From NCBI GenBank assembly GCA_020446425.1, contig JAGRES010000019.1, positions 17,205 to 81,204 on the forward strand: a DNA stretch of 64,000 bases, given 5' to 3'. Below the pieces are notes generated by a model. That model ran no database searches. It had not been told where the DNA came from and saw nothing but the letters and a program-made list of their open reading frames with translations. Within the stretch, counting starts at the first letter, position 1. Every line of letters starts with the position of its first letter. Source of the DNA: Sphingobium sp. GTDB lineage: Bacteria > Pseudomonadota > Alphaproteobacteria > Sphingomonadales > Sphingomonadaceae. Positions 1 to 8,162 of the stretch are shown here, in pieces. Position numbers and translations under genes: made by a program.

Positions 1-1109
1 GGCGCATATTTTGCCGGATCAATCCCTGCCAATGCAGGGCCAATGTTGGTGCCGCGAACAAGCCCTGCACCGAGCAGCGCTGCAGCTGGTGCGGTTTGTA
101 TGCCGAAACCACCCTGCCCCGCGAACCAGAAGAAACCCGGCACGACCGAATCGAAACCGTAAACCGGCAGGCGGTCGGGCGCGAAACTGCGCAAGCCCGC
201 CCATTTGCGCTCAACCGCTTCGACACGCCAGCCAACCACCTGCTGCAACCGCTCGATCGCGATGGCGACATCCATTTCATCTGGCGCGACATCGCCCGCC
301 GCAACAGGCGTTTCATCATGTGGGGTCAACCAGATACGGCCACCGCCTGCTGGCTTGAAATAGAAACGCCCGGACAGATCGAGCACAAGCGGCAGGTCGT
401 CAGGCACCGCCGGGTCGACGCGCAGTTGAACCACCGTCCGTAACATTGGCTGTATACCCAGCGGCGCGACGCCGGATGCTTGCGCCACTTGATCTGCCCA
501 GGCGCCCGCCGCGTTGATGATCATGCCTGCGCCAACTTCCCGACCCGAAAGCCGCACATGCCATCCCTGCCCTGAACGCTCGGCGCCAACAAGCCGCTCC
601 CCTATGGCAATTGTGCCACCATGACGCGCATAAGCGCGCAGATAAGCTCCATGCAATGCGGCGACGTCGATATCGCACGTGCTCGGTTCCTCAAGACCAA
701 GCACCCAATCCGGGTGCAAGCCGGAAATGCGGTCTTGCAGATCACTTGCGGTGAGCGGCGTGAACAATGCATCATCGGCAAAGACCTTCTGCAAATGGTC
801 CCGCGCCGCCTCGTCGCCCTGCCGCCCGATATGGACTGCGCCGCGCCGGTGCAGAAACCCCTGTTCCGAAAATTCCGGGTCGGGTCTCTCCAGAAAGGCC
901 CGCGATGCCGATGTCAGGGGGCGCACATCCGGTCCGCCATAGCTCTCGGTCCAGAAGGCGACCGAACGGCCCGTGGCGTGATAGCCGGGCATGTCCTCCA
1001 TTTCGGCAATCAATACCGACATATGCGGCGCGAGTTGCGCCCCCAGGCTGGCCCCGGCCATGCCCGCGCCGATGATGACGGCGTCGAAATTGCTATGCGG
1101 TGATGTCAT
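1..1109 (-). CDS. FAD-dependent oxidoreductase of the D-amino-acid oxidase/dehydrogenase family (3' end outside window)
   Basis: The frame is open from an ATG at 1109 to the window edge, giving about 369 codons, so the protein is nearly complete but its stop is not seen. Residues 10-19 form a Rossmann dinucleotide-binding start with GAGMAG, followed by the usual acidic strand end. A mid-protein GRFYFKP stretch and a late GFFWFAGQGGFG segment are typical of the DAO (glycine oxidase/sarcosine oxidase-like) fold, in which FAD oxidises an amine or amino acid. The start overlaps the 3' end of the hydrolase gene by 17 bp, so the two are probably co-transcribed and translationally coupled. The substrate cannot be read from sequence. 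The family call is firm; a specific enzyme name is not justified. Confidence 0.8.
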   Translation of the reverse strand, partial: MTSPHSNFDAVIIGAGMAGASLGAQLAPHMSVLIAEMEDMPGYHATGRSVAFWTESYGGPDVRPLTSASRAFLERPDPEFSEQGFLHRRGAVHIGRQGDEAARDHLQKVFADDALFTPLTASDLQDRISGLHPDWVLGLEEPSTCDIDVAALHGAYLRAYARHGGTIAIGERLVGAERSGQGWHVRLSGREVGAGMIINAAGAWADQVAQASGVAPLGIQPMLRTVVQLRVDPAVPDDLPLVLDLSGRFYFKPAGGGRIWLTPHDETPVAAGDVAPDEMDVAIAIERLQQVVGWRVEAVERKWAGLRSFAPDRLPVYGFDSVVPGFFWFAGQGGFGIQTAPAAALLGAGLVRGTNIGPALAGIDPAKYA

Positions 1110-2064
1110 GATGAACGGTAGAAGGCGCTGACTTGGCTTCCGTATCGAAAAAGGCCTGAATGCGCGCTAGCGCATCGCTGCGCACGCTGTCCACCTCCCG
1201 CAATATCTCATGCGCCACATTCTCCCCATAAAAATGGGTTCGCGCATTGGGCAGCCACCGGGCCGCGTTGCGGATGGCCTCCTCGCTCACCAGCCGGTCG
1301 TGCTCCGCCGCAAGGATGAGCAATGGCGTCGTTACATTTGCCAATAGCGCCCTATCCTGAAGCAGCCGCATCGAACGATAGGCCGCGCGCAGCCAGCCCC
1401 AGCTCGGCGCGCTCATTACAAGGTCCGGGCGATGTTGACGGATATATAATTCCTGCTCGAACCGTTCCGCACTGTGCGTCAGCGTCTTTTGCACGATGCT
1501 GAGCTTGTCTTCCGATATGCGCGTGTGCGGCCACACCGGCTTACACGCCATGCCCATCGAGCACACCGCGCGCGTGATGAATTCGGCGAGGCGAACCGGC
1601 ATACGCGCGGCGCTGATGCCCAGCATCGGCGCCAGCAGCACTGCCGTATCGGCTTCGATGCGACGTTCGGCCAGTCCGCGCAAAGCGAGGTGCCCGCCCA
1701 TGCTGTGAGCGACGATGACATGAGGCCCTTGCGTCCGTGATCGCCAGTCTCGCATGTAAGCGGACAGGTCGTCGATCCATATGCCGAAATCTTCGGCGTG
1801 GCCCAGCATAGGGTCTGTGCCACACAACCGCCCGGACCCGCCCTGCCCACGCCAGTCGAAGCTGTCCACCTGCCAGCCCAGCGCCGCAAAATCGCGCAAG
1901 GCCTCGGCATATTTCTCCATATGATCGCCGCGGCCATTGAGAAACAGCATCGCCCCGCGCCGGGCATGTGCGGGCCGCGGGTCCAGTCTTATGCTGCGCA
2001 ACGGCCACCCATCCGGTGCAGCCCATATTTCCGCAATATCATCCAGTGTAGTCAAGTCAGGCAC
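1093..2064 (-). CDS. alpha/beta hydrolase, lysophospholipase/monoacylglycerol lipase-like (PldB family)
   Basis: A 323-residue serine hydrolase. The nucleophile elbow is VAHSMGG with Ser121. Asp256 in AAEHDRL and His285 in NVAHEIL complete the catalytic triad at the expected spacing. The FLNGRGDHMEKY stretch near residue 41 is the oxyanion-hole region typical of the serine aminopeptidase S33/PldB group, which cleaves acyl esters such as lysophospholipids or monoacylglycerols. There is no signal peptide, so a cytoplasmic enzyme is likely. The start is GTG at 2064; no in-frame ATG fits the conserved N-terminus. It is transcribed away from cpaA across a 62-bp gap and is followed by the overlapping oxidoreductase gene. 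The exact substrate is unknown. Confidence 0.8.
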   Translation of the reverse strand: MPDLTTLDDIAEIWAAPDGWPLRSIRLDPRPAHARRGAMLFLNGRGDHMEKYAEALRDFAALGWQVDSFDWRGQGGSGRLCGTDPMLGHAEDFGIWIDDLSAYMRDWRSRTQGPHVIVAHSMGGHLALRGLAERRIEADTAVLLAPMLGISAARMPVRLAEFITRAVCSMGMACKPVWPHTRISEDKLSIVQKTLTHSAERFEQELYIRQHRPDLVMSAPSWGWLRAAYRSMRLLQDRALLANVTTPLLILAAEHDRLVSEEAIRNAARWLPNARTHFYGENVAHEILREVDSVRSDALARIQAFFDTEAKSAPSTVHHDITA

Positions 2065-2076
2065 GATCCCGTCGTA

Positions 2077-2091
2077 TTAACGCGCAATTTA
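2077..2091. promoter_or_regulatory. imperfect CtrA-type box upstream of cpaA
   Basis: TTAA-N7-TTTA lies in the 62-bp divergent gap, 36 bp before the cpaA start. The CtrA consensus is TTAA-N7-TTAA, so one base differs. Pilus genes are CtrA-controlled in Caulobacter, which makes the site plausible. The match alone is weak. Confidence 0.25.
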
Positions 2092-2126
2092 CGAATTGGT
2101 AAGGCATTGCATCTAAACCCGGCAGA

Positions 2127-2600
2127 ATGAGCGGGGAAACTGTCCGGATTATGTTGCTTTGCCTCCTTGGCGCGCTGCTGATTGCTGCGGCGGTGACGGA
2201 TATTCGCTCGCGTATCATTTCCAACAAGCTCAACATCGCCATTGCTCTGCTCGCGCCGCTTTACTGGCTGGCGAGTGGTATCCCCCTATGGCCCGACATG
2301 GCGCTGCAGGTCGCGCTCGGTATTGGCATGTTCGGCATTTTCGCTCTGCTGTTCGCTTTCGGCCTGATGGGCGGAGGCGATGTAAAGCTGCTCGCCGCCG
2401 TAGCGCTGTGGTTTCCGTGGCAGGCGCTCATGCTCCTGCTCGTCATCATGGCGGTGCTGGGCGGCGTAGTGACATTGATCACTGTTATTCATCACAGGCT
2501 GACCAAAAGGATCGGGCAGCCGGAAGTTCCGTACGGGGTTGCCATATCGCTCGCGGCGATGTGGCTCGTGGGTGAACGGATTATTTACCAATTTACGTAA
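2127..2600 (+). CDS. cpaA: prepilin peptidase CpaA/TadV (A24 family)
   Basis: A 157-residue polytopic membrane protein of about four to five hydrophobic segments. Asp25 sits in TDIRSRIISNKLN and Asp85 in the GGGDVKLLA motif. These are the two aspartates of the A24 aspartic protease family, which cleaves the leader of Flp-type prepilins on the cytoplasmic side of the inner membrane. The length matches the short CpaA/TadV type, which lacks the N-methylase domain of PilD. It is the first gene of the Tad operon; cpaB follows after about 50 bp. No Flp pilin gene, its expected substrate, is present within the window. Confidence 0.93.
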   Translation: MSGETVRIMLLCLLGALLIAAAVTDIRSRIISNKLNIAIALLAPLYWLASGIPLWPDMALQVALGIGMFGIFALLFAFGLMGGGDVKLLAAVALWFPWQALMLLLVIMAVLGGVVTLITVIHHRLTKRIGQPEVPYGVAISLAAMWLVGERIIYQFT

Positions 2601-2609
2601 TATTTGGGT

Positions 2610-2630
2610 CCGGAAAAACCGATTTTCCGG
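2610..2630 (+). other. intercistronic hairpin between cpaA and cpaB
   Basis: CCGGAAAA (2610-2617) and TTTTCCGG (2623-2630) form a perfect 8-bp stem with a 5-nt loop. It ends just before the cpaB ribosome binding site GGGAGGACGAGG. There is no T tract on the plus strand after it, so an mRNA processing or stability role is more likely than termination. Confidence 0.5.
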
Positions 2631-2651
2631 CTTGGGAGGACGAGGTTCGTC

Positions 2652-3629
2652 ATGGATGTTAAAAAAGCAGTGCTGTTGGTGGGTGCACTCATCATTGCCG
2701 TTTCGGCGGCGTTGATGGCCCGTTCCATGTTCAGCAGCGGTAACAGCGCCCCGCAGGCGACGGCATCCGCTGTGCCGGAGCAGGAAATGGGCAAGTCTGT
2801 GCTGGTCGCGACCAAGGCTCTGCCTGTCGGAACGATCATCGACGCGGAGAGCTTCCGTTTCCAGCCCTGGCCGAAGGAACTGGTGGAAACCGCCTACTTC
2901 ATCGAAGGCGAGTCCGACCCGCAGAAGCTGCAGGGCAGCGTCGTTCGCAACGCCATCACCGCTGGCCAGCCAGTCACCAAGGGCGCGCTGATCCAGCCGG
3001 GTGAGCGCGGTTTCCTTGCTGCGGCCCTCGGCCCCGGCATGCGCGCTGTGACCGTTCCTGTCGAACTGCAGACCTCAGTCGCCGGCTTCATCTTCCCGGG
3101 CGACCGCGTCGATCTGCTGATGACGCAGAATATCAATGGCGACGAAGGCACAACCGCCCTCAAGGTCGCGGAAACGGTCGTACGCAATCTGCGCGTGCTC
3201 GCCACCGATCAGCGCACCAACGTGATGGACGAAAACGGCCAGCCGGTCGTGAGGGGTTATTCCAACGTGACGCTGGAAGTAACGCCGCGCATCGCCGAAA
3301 AGATCGCCGTCGCACAGAATATCGGCAAGCTGTCGCTCTCTCTGCGTTCGATTGCGGACAACCGCGCTGACCTGGACGCCGCTATCGCCAGCACCTCCGC
3401 CAAGCTGCCCAATGGCGAAGACCCGAATGCGGAAGACTATATTCTCACACGGATCGCCGCCGCGCCAGAAGATGGCCGCAGCAGCTTCTCGACGGGTGCG
3501 GACGTGTCGCGCTTCGAACGCCGCACAATGCCGCCGCGCAAGCCCTATGTACCGGAAAAGGTACCTGGTCCGACCGTCAAGGTCGCGCGCGGCACTGCCG
3601 TGGCCGAAGTAGAAATCAAGGGGAACTAA
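2652..3629 (+). CDS. cpaB: Flp pilus assembly protein CpaB/RcpC
   Basis: A 325-residue protein with an N-terminal membrane anchor (about residues 5-24, VLLVGALIIAVSAALMA) followed by a SAF domain (about 45-110) and the RcpC/CpaB region. CpaB is a periplasmic component thought to work with the CpaC secretin. The start is placed at ATG 2652, preceded by a strong GGGAGGACGAGG. A TTG-initiated extension to 2604 would put charged residues ahead of the anchor and overlap the intercistronic hairpin. The C-terminal tail is rich in Pro, Lys and Val. One base separates it from cpaC, which supports co-translation within the Tad operon. Confidence 0.92.
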   Translation: MDVKKAVLLVGALIIAVSAALMARSMFSSGNSAPQATASAVPEQEMGKSVLVATKALPVGTIIDAESFRFQPWPKELVETAYFIEGESDPQKLQGSVVRNAITAGQPVTKGALIQPGERGFLAAALGPGMRAVTVPVELQTSVAGFIFPGDRVDLLMTQNINGDEGTTALKVAETVVRNLRVLATDQRTNVMDENGQPVVRGYSNVTLEVTPRIAEKIAVAQNIGKLSLSLRSIADNRADLDAAIASTSAKLPNGEDPNAEDYILTRIAAAPEDGRSSFSTGADVSRFERRTMPPRKPYVPEKVPGPTVKVARGTAVAEVEIKGN

Positions 3630-3630
3630 A

Positions 3631-5169
3631 ATGAAGCGGACCAAAAATTCCCTGACCGTGATGGGCGCCGCGCTCTGCGCCGCCGCTGCGGCAACGGGTG
3701 TGGCCTATCTGCCAGCGACCGCCGCGACATCGTCTCCGTCGGCCAACAGCAACGTAATGATGATGTCGATTGGCGAAAGCCGCGTCGTCAACCTGTCCGG
3801 CAAGATGACCGACGTCATCATCGCCAACCCCAATGTGGCCGATGTTCATGTCCGTTCGCAGAACCAGCTCTATATACTGGCGAAGCAGCCGGGCGAGACC
3901 GACGTCACCGTAACCACATCGGGCGGCAAGGTCCTTTATGCGGCCCGCGTTCGCGTTGGTAACAACCTGACCAGCATCGACCAGATGCTGAAGCTGGCGA
4001 TGCCCGGTGCCGATATCATCGTATCCAAGATGAACGGCCTGTATCTGCTGACCGGCACCGTCAAGGCACCGGAAGATGCGGCGGAAGCCGAACGGCTGGT
4101 TACGGCCTTCACGGAAGGCCAAGGCACTGTCGTCAGTCGCCTGCGCACAGCTACGCCGCTACAGGTCAACCTTCAGGTGAAGATCGCCGAGGTGAGCCGC
4201 AATCTGCTGCATCAAATCGGTACGAACCTCGCAACGGCCGACACGACCGGCGGTTTCAAGTTCGGTATCGGCCATGGCCGTGATTTCATCACCGACCAAT
4301 GGGCCCCAGGGGGTATATTGGGCAACGGCAACGGCCTTCTGCCGCCAGCCAATGGTACCGCCATACAGCCAATAACGCCCGGTGCGACAATCGCTGCGGA
4401 CACGAAGCTGTTCGGCCTCAATATTCTGACCGCGCTCGATCTTGCAGAAACCAGCGGTCTTGCAACCACTCTGGCGCAGCCGAATTTGACGTCGCTTTCC
4501 GGTGAAACGGCAAGCTTCCTCGCAGGTGGCGAATATCCCTACACCATATCGAATGGCACACAGGGCAACAGCATCGAATTCAAGCAATATGGCGTTCAGC
4601 TGGCCTTCACGCCGACTGTGCTGGGCGATGGCCGCATTTCGCTGCGCGTTCGTCCAACGGTTTCATCGCTCGACTTTTCGATCAACGCCAACGTTCCGGC
4701 GCTCAAAAGCCGCAGCGCCGAAACGACGGTCGAGCTGGGTTCGGGTCAGGCGTTCATGATCGCGGGCCTGCTTAACAACACGACCGCGAACAATATCGAC
4801 AAGGTACCGGGCATCGGCAACATCCCGATCCTGGGCAGCCTGTTCAAATCACGCCGTTTCCAGCGGGACGAAACCGAACTGGTGATCGTCGTGACCCCCT
4901 ATCTGGTCAAACCGATCAACGCCAATGACATTCGCCTGCCGACCGATGGCTTCCGCAACGCGACCGAGCTGCAGGGCTTGCTCCTGCAGAAAGGATCGGA
5001 CGGCGTGAGCGGGGCAAAAGCACCGATGCCGTCTGTCGCACCGTCGCAAGCCCCGGTCGACCCTTCGACAGGTCAGCCGCTGGCGCAAAAATCCGCCGCC
5101 GAGCCGCGCAAGAAGCGCAAGGCCAAGCAGACCGCGTCCGCTGATGCGACGCCCGGTTTCACATTTTGA
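3631..5169 (+). CDS. cpaC: Tad pilus outer-membrane secretin CpaC/RcpA
   Basis: A 512-residue secretin. A signal peptide is visible at residues 1-33 (hydrophobic AALCAAAAATGVAYLPATA). Next come a pilus-type N-terminal domain with SRVVNLSGKMTDVIIANPNVADV and a BON-like region with LYLLTGTVKAPEDA. The C-terminal secretin domain carries EVSRNLLHQIGTNL and the late VPGIGNIPILGSLFKSRRF signature. It forms the outer-membrane channel for the Flp pilus. The last about 60 residues are a basic, low-complexity tail (EPRKKRKAKQ). The gene lies one base after cpaB, and cpaD follows after 17 bp. The secretin core is unmistakable. Confidence 0.95.
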   Translation: MKRTKNSLTVMGAALCAAAAATGVAYLPATAATSSPSANSNVMMMSIGESRVVNLSGKMTDVIIANPNVADVHVRSQNQLYILAKQPGETDVTVTTSGGKVLYAARVRVGNNLTSIDQMLKLAMPGADIIVSKMNGLYLLTGTVKAPEDAAEAERLVTAFTEGQGTVVSRLRTATPLQVNLQVKIAEVSRNLLHQIGTNLATADTTGGFKFGIGHGRDFITDQWAPGGILGNGNGLLPPANGTAIQPITPGATIAADTKLFGLNILTALDLAETSGLATTLAQPNLTSLSGETASFLAGGEYPYTISNGTQGNSIEFKQYGVQLAFTPTVLGDGRISLRVRPTVSSLDFSINANVPALKSRSAETTVELGSGQAFMIAGLLNNTTANNIDKVPGIGNIPILGSLFKSRRFQRDETELVIVVTPYLVKPINANDIRLPTDGFRNATELQGLLLQKGSDGVSGAKAPMPSVAPSQAPVDPSTGQPLAQKSAAEPRKKRKAKQTASADATPGFTF

Positions 5170-5186
5170 CGAGAGGGATAGCAGTC

Positions 5187-5840
5187 ATGAAAGCACTTAT
5201 TCACAGCACTCCTCTCCTCCGCTTCGGCCTGATGGCGGCAATCGCCCTGCCTCTGGCGGCCTGCGGCAGCGACACCAAATTCAACCGCGGCATGCAATCC
5301 GTGCATCAGCCGGTCGTCAGCTATGCGACATTTTTATATGATGTACGCCCGGATGGCTCCAGCCTCTCCGATGCGGAACGTGCTCGCCTGATAGGATGGC
5401 TGGACTCGCTCAATGTCGGTTATGGTGACACGGTGGCTATTGCTGCCAACGGCACGGGCGTCTCACCGCAGCTGCATGACGAGATCGCCAACGTGCTTGG
5501 CCGCCGCGGCATGCTGATCGGTGAAGACAACAGCGCTCTTGCCGGCACTCCGCCTTATGGCGCGGTGCGGCTGATCCTGCGACGCACCAGCGCTTCGGTA
5601 CCCGGCTGCCCCGACTGGAGCCGCAATGCCGAGAGTGACATGGTAGGCGGTACCTCATCCAACCATGGATGCGCCGTCAACAGCAACTTCGCCGCGATGG
5701 TCGCCAATCCGGAAGATCTGGTGCGCGGCCAGAACGTCGACAGCGACCTGCGCACGGCGACATCGACGCGCGCCATCGAAACATACCGCGAGAAAGTGCC
5801 GTCCGGCGCCGGCGATCTCAAGAGCCTGGGAGGCAACTGA
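5187..5840 (+). CDS. cpaD: Tad pilus biogenesis lipoprotein CpaD
   Basis: A 217-residue lipoprotein. The N-terminus has a short basic region, a hydrophobic core (FGLMAAIALPLAA) and a lipobox LAAC. The rest fits the CpaD family: a NVGYGDTVAIAANG segment and a middle CPDWSRNAESDMVGG followed by SNHGCAVNSNFAAMVANPEDLV, both typical of this family. CpaD is thought to stabilise or target the CpaC secretin in the outer membrane. The ATG at 5187 is chosen because it follows a GAGAGGGA ribosome binding site and gives a proper lipoprotein leader. Three bases separate it from cpaE. Confidence 0.92.
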   Translation: MKALIHSTPLLRFGLMAAIALPLAACGSDTKFNRGMQSVHQPVVSYATFLYDVRPDGSSLSDAERARLIGWLDSLNVGYGDTVAIAANGTGVSPQLHDEIANVLGRRGMLIGEDNSALAGTPPYGAVRLILRRTSASVPGCPDWSRNAESDMVGGTSSNHGCAVNSNFAAMVANPEDLVRGQNVDSDLRTATSTRAIETYREKVPSGAGDLKSLGGN

Positions 5841-5843
5841 GCC

Positions 5844-7127
5844 ATGAACGCTCCCTTCAAACTTGGCATGAACGTCGCCCGCGACATGTTCCAGGCCTAT
5901 GCCTGCGACGACAACAGCTTCAGCATCATACGCTCTGTTGCTGTCGAAATGGGCTGGGAAGCCGAACGGGTCTACAAGGGCGGCCTGCGCAACGCGGTGC
6001 AGTCGCTTTCCGTTGCAGCCAGCCCACAGATCCTGTTCGTCGACATGTCGGAATCAATTGACCCGCTGGCCGACATCAACAGCCTCGCCGAAGTATGCGA
6101 GCCTGGCACGATCGTAATCGCCTGCGGCCAGGTGAACGACGTTCGCCTCTATCGCGATCTGCTGGCCAGTGGCATTCAGGATTACCTGCTGAAACCGCTC
6201 AACACCGATCATGTGCGCGATGCACTGAGCGCGGCTCAGGCCGCTTTTCTTGCCCCGCGTCAGGACAGCGGCGAGGCGCATACCCATGTCGCAACCGCCG
6301 TTATCGGCGTGCGCGGCGGCGTGGGTGCGTCCACATTTGCGACATCGCTTGCGTGGCTGCTTTCCGAACAATCGGATCGCACAACCGCTTTTCTCGATCT
6401 CGACCTGCATTTCGGCACGGGCGCACTGACGCTCGATCTCGAGCCCGGCCGCGGTCTGATCGACGCAATCGAAAATCCGAGCCGTATCGACGGCCTGTTC
6501 ATCGAACGCGCCATGGTGCGTGCATCGGATAAACTGGCGATCCTGTCGGCCGAAGCCCCGATTCACCAGCCGATGCTGACCGACGGCGGAGCCTTCCATC
6601 AACTGGAAGAGGAATTCCGCAACGTGTTTGAATGCAGCGTGGTCGACATGCCGCGCCACATGCTGATCCAGTTTCCCCAGCTGATGGCGGATTTCAATGT
6701 CGTGGTGGTCGTCACCGAAATCACGCTGGCCGCCGCGCGCGATACCATTCGCCTGTTGTCATGGCTGCGCGCCAACGCGCCGCATGCCAAGGTCGTGGTC
6801 GTCGCCGACAAGGCGCAAACCAATGCGCTGGAAATATCGCGCAAGGATTTCGAGCAGTCGATCGAACGCAAGATTGACGTCGTCCTGCCTTATGACATGC
6901 GGCTGGCAGCACAAGCCGCCAAGCTCGGCAAACCGTTGGCCGAAGTCGCCAAGAACAGCAAGCTGGGCCAGGCCTATGCGAGTGCGGTCGGCCATATCCT
7001 TGACGCAGTGGATGACGAAGAAGGCATGGCTAGCAAAAAGGGCGGATCGCTGATGGCGAAGCTGGGCGACCTTAAAGGCATGATCCCCAAGCGCGGCGAC
7101 AAAAAGGCGCAGCAGGACGCAAACTGA
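5844..7127 (+). CDS. cpaE: Tad pilus localisation ATPase CpaE/TadZ
   Basis: A 427-residue ParA/MinD-like protein. Residues about 20-130 form a receiver-like domain without a clear phosphoacceptor set. The ATPase domain starts near 150, and its P-loop is RGGVGAST (157-164) instead of the canonical KGGVGKTT, so both lysines are replaced. This deviant Walker A is common in CpaE/TadZ, which positions the pilus machine at the pole. Later motifs LDLDLHFGTG and VVTEITLAAARDTIRLL fit the fold. The tail (KKGGSLMAKLGDLKGMIPKRG) is basic. It normally precedes cpaF, but here a 35-bp gap leads directly to tadB. Confidence 0.93.
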   Translation: MNAPFKLGMNVARDMFQAYACDDNSFSIIRSVAVEMGWEAERVYKGGLRNAVQSLSVAASPQILFVDMSESIDPLADINSLAEVCEPGTIVIACGQVNDVRLYRDLLASGIQDYLLKPLNTDHVRDALSAAQAAFLAPRQDSGEAHTHVATAVIGVRGGVGASTFATSLAWLLSEQSDRTTAFLDLDLHFGTGALTLDLEPGRGLIDAIENPSRIDGLFIERAMVRASDKLAILSAEAPIHQPMLTDGGAFHQLEEEFRNVFECSVVDMPRHMLIQFPQLMADFNVVVVVTEITLAAARDTIRLLSWLRANAPHAKVVVVADKAQTNALEISRKDFEQSIERKIDVVLPYDMRLAAQAAKLGKPLAEVAKNSKLGQAYASAVGHILDAVDDEEGMASKKGGSLMAKLGDLKGMIPKRGDKKAQQDAN

Positions 7128-7137
7128 CAGGCGGGCC

Positions 7138-7152
7138 ATGTCCGCGAACTAG
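7138..7152 (+). other. five-codon ORF where cpaF would be expected
   Basis: Between cpaE (ends 7127) and tadB (starts 7163) the only coding potential is ATG TCC GCG AAC TAG, preceded by a purine/G-rich CAGGCGGG. In most tad loci the secretion ATPase gene cpaF/tadA sits here. The mini-ORF could be the scar of an in-frame deletion that fused the start and end of cpaF, or it could be chance. This is inference from gene order only. Confidence 0.25.
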
Positions 7153-7162
7153 GTGATTGATT

Positions 7163-8158
7163 ATGGACCCGAAGCTGTTCCTTCTCATCCTCATGCTTGC
7201 CGGCATGCTGATGATGCTGGCGTTCGCCTTTGCGGGACCATCGGCCAGCAAGGCGCAGACGCGCCGTCTGGCAACGATCAGGGGCCGTCACAGCAGCTCG
7301 GGTGAATCGCAGATCGAGGCGCAGATGCGCAAGGCGATCTCCACCCAGAAAAAGCCGCAGTCCAGCATACTCACCTCGTTGATCCCTAATCCGGAAAATC
7401 TCACCAAGCGCCTGCGCATGACCGGCAAGCCATGGACGCTGAACCAATATGCCCTGGTCAGCGTCGGTATTGTGATCGCAGTTTTTGCAATCGGTTTCAT
7501 GCGCGGATGGTCTCCGCTGCTCGCCCTGTTCCTGGGCACTGCGGCAGGCCTTGGCGTGCCGCATAAATTTGTCGGTATGGTGATTGCCAAGCGCGTCAAG
7601 AAATTCACGATGAACTTTCCCGACGCTCTGGAACTGATGGTGCGCGGCTTGCGCTCCGGCCTGCCAATCGCCGAAACGCTGAACGTTGTGTCGACCGAAG
7701 TTCCGGGCCCCGTGGGCGAGGAATTCCGTCTTGTGACCGAACGTATCAAGATCGGCAAGACTATGGATCAGGCGCTGCAGGAAACCGGCGATCGCCTCGG
7801 CACGCCGGAATTCCAGTTTTTCTGCATCACGCTCAACATCCAGCGCGAGACCGGCGGTAACCTGGCCGAGACGCTGGCGAACCTTGCGACCGTGCTGCGC
7901 CAGCGTGCGCAAATGAAGCTGAAGATCAACGCCATGTCTTCGGAGTCCAAGGCTTCGGCCTGGATCATCGGATCGCTGCCGTTCATAGTCTTTGCGCTGA
8001 TCAGCTGGATCAACTTCAAATATATGTCGCCCTTCTTCACGCCCGATCCGGCCGGCATGTTCGGCCTCAGCCTGATGCAGCTCATCGGTATCGGCGGTAT
8101 GGGATGGATGAGCATCGGTGTGTTCATCATGGCCCAGATGATCAATTTCGAGATTTGA
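7163..8158 (+). CDS. tadB: Tad inner-membrane platform protein TadB
   Basis: A 331-residue protein of the type II secretion F (GspF/TadB) family. It has an N-terminal membrane segment (about 5-25), a pair near residues 95-135 and a C-terminal pair near 270-330. The cytoplasmic T2SSF domain contains FPDALELMVRGLRSGLPIAETL and CITLNIQRETGGNLAETLANL, hallmark stretches of TadB. It forms, with TadC, the membrane platform that the CpaF ATPase drives. The ATG at 7163 is preferred over a TTG two codons earlier. Its partner ATPase is missing from this locus. tadC begins five bases after its stop codon. Confidence 0.94.
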   Translation: MDPKLFLLILMLAGMLMMLAFAFAGPSASKAQTRRLATIRGRHSSSGESQIEAQMRKAISTQKKPQSSILTSLIPNPENLTKRLRMTGKPWTLNQYALVSVGIVIAVFAIGFMRGWSPLLALFLGTAAGLGVPHKFVGMVIAKRVKKFTMNFPDALELMVRGLRSGLPIAETLNVVSTEVPGPVGEEFRLVTERIKIGKTMDQALQETGDRLGTPEFQFFCITLNIQRETGGNLAETLANLATVLRQRAQMKLKINAMSSESKASAWIIGSLPFIVFALISWINFKYMSPFFTPDPAGMFGLSLMQLIGIGGMGWMSIGVFIMAQMINFEI

Positions 8159-8162
8159 CGCA

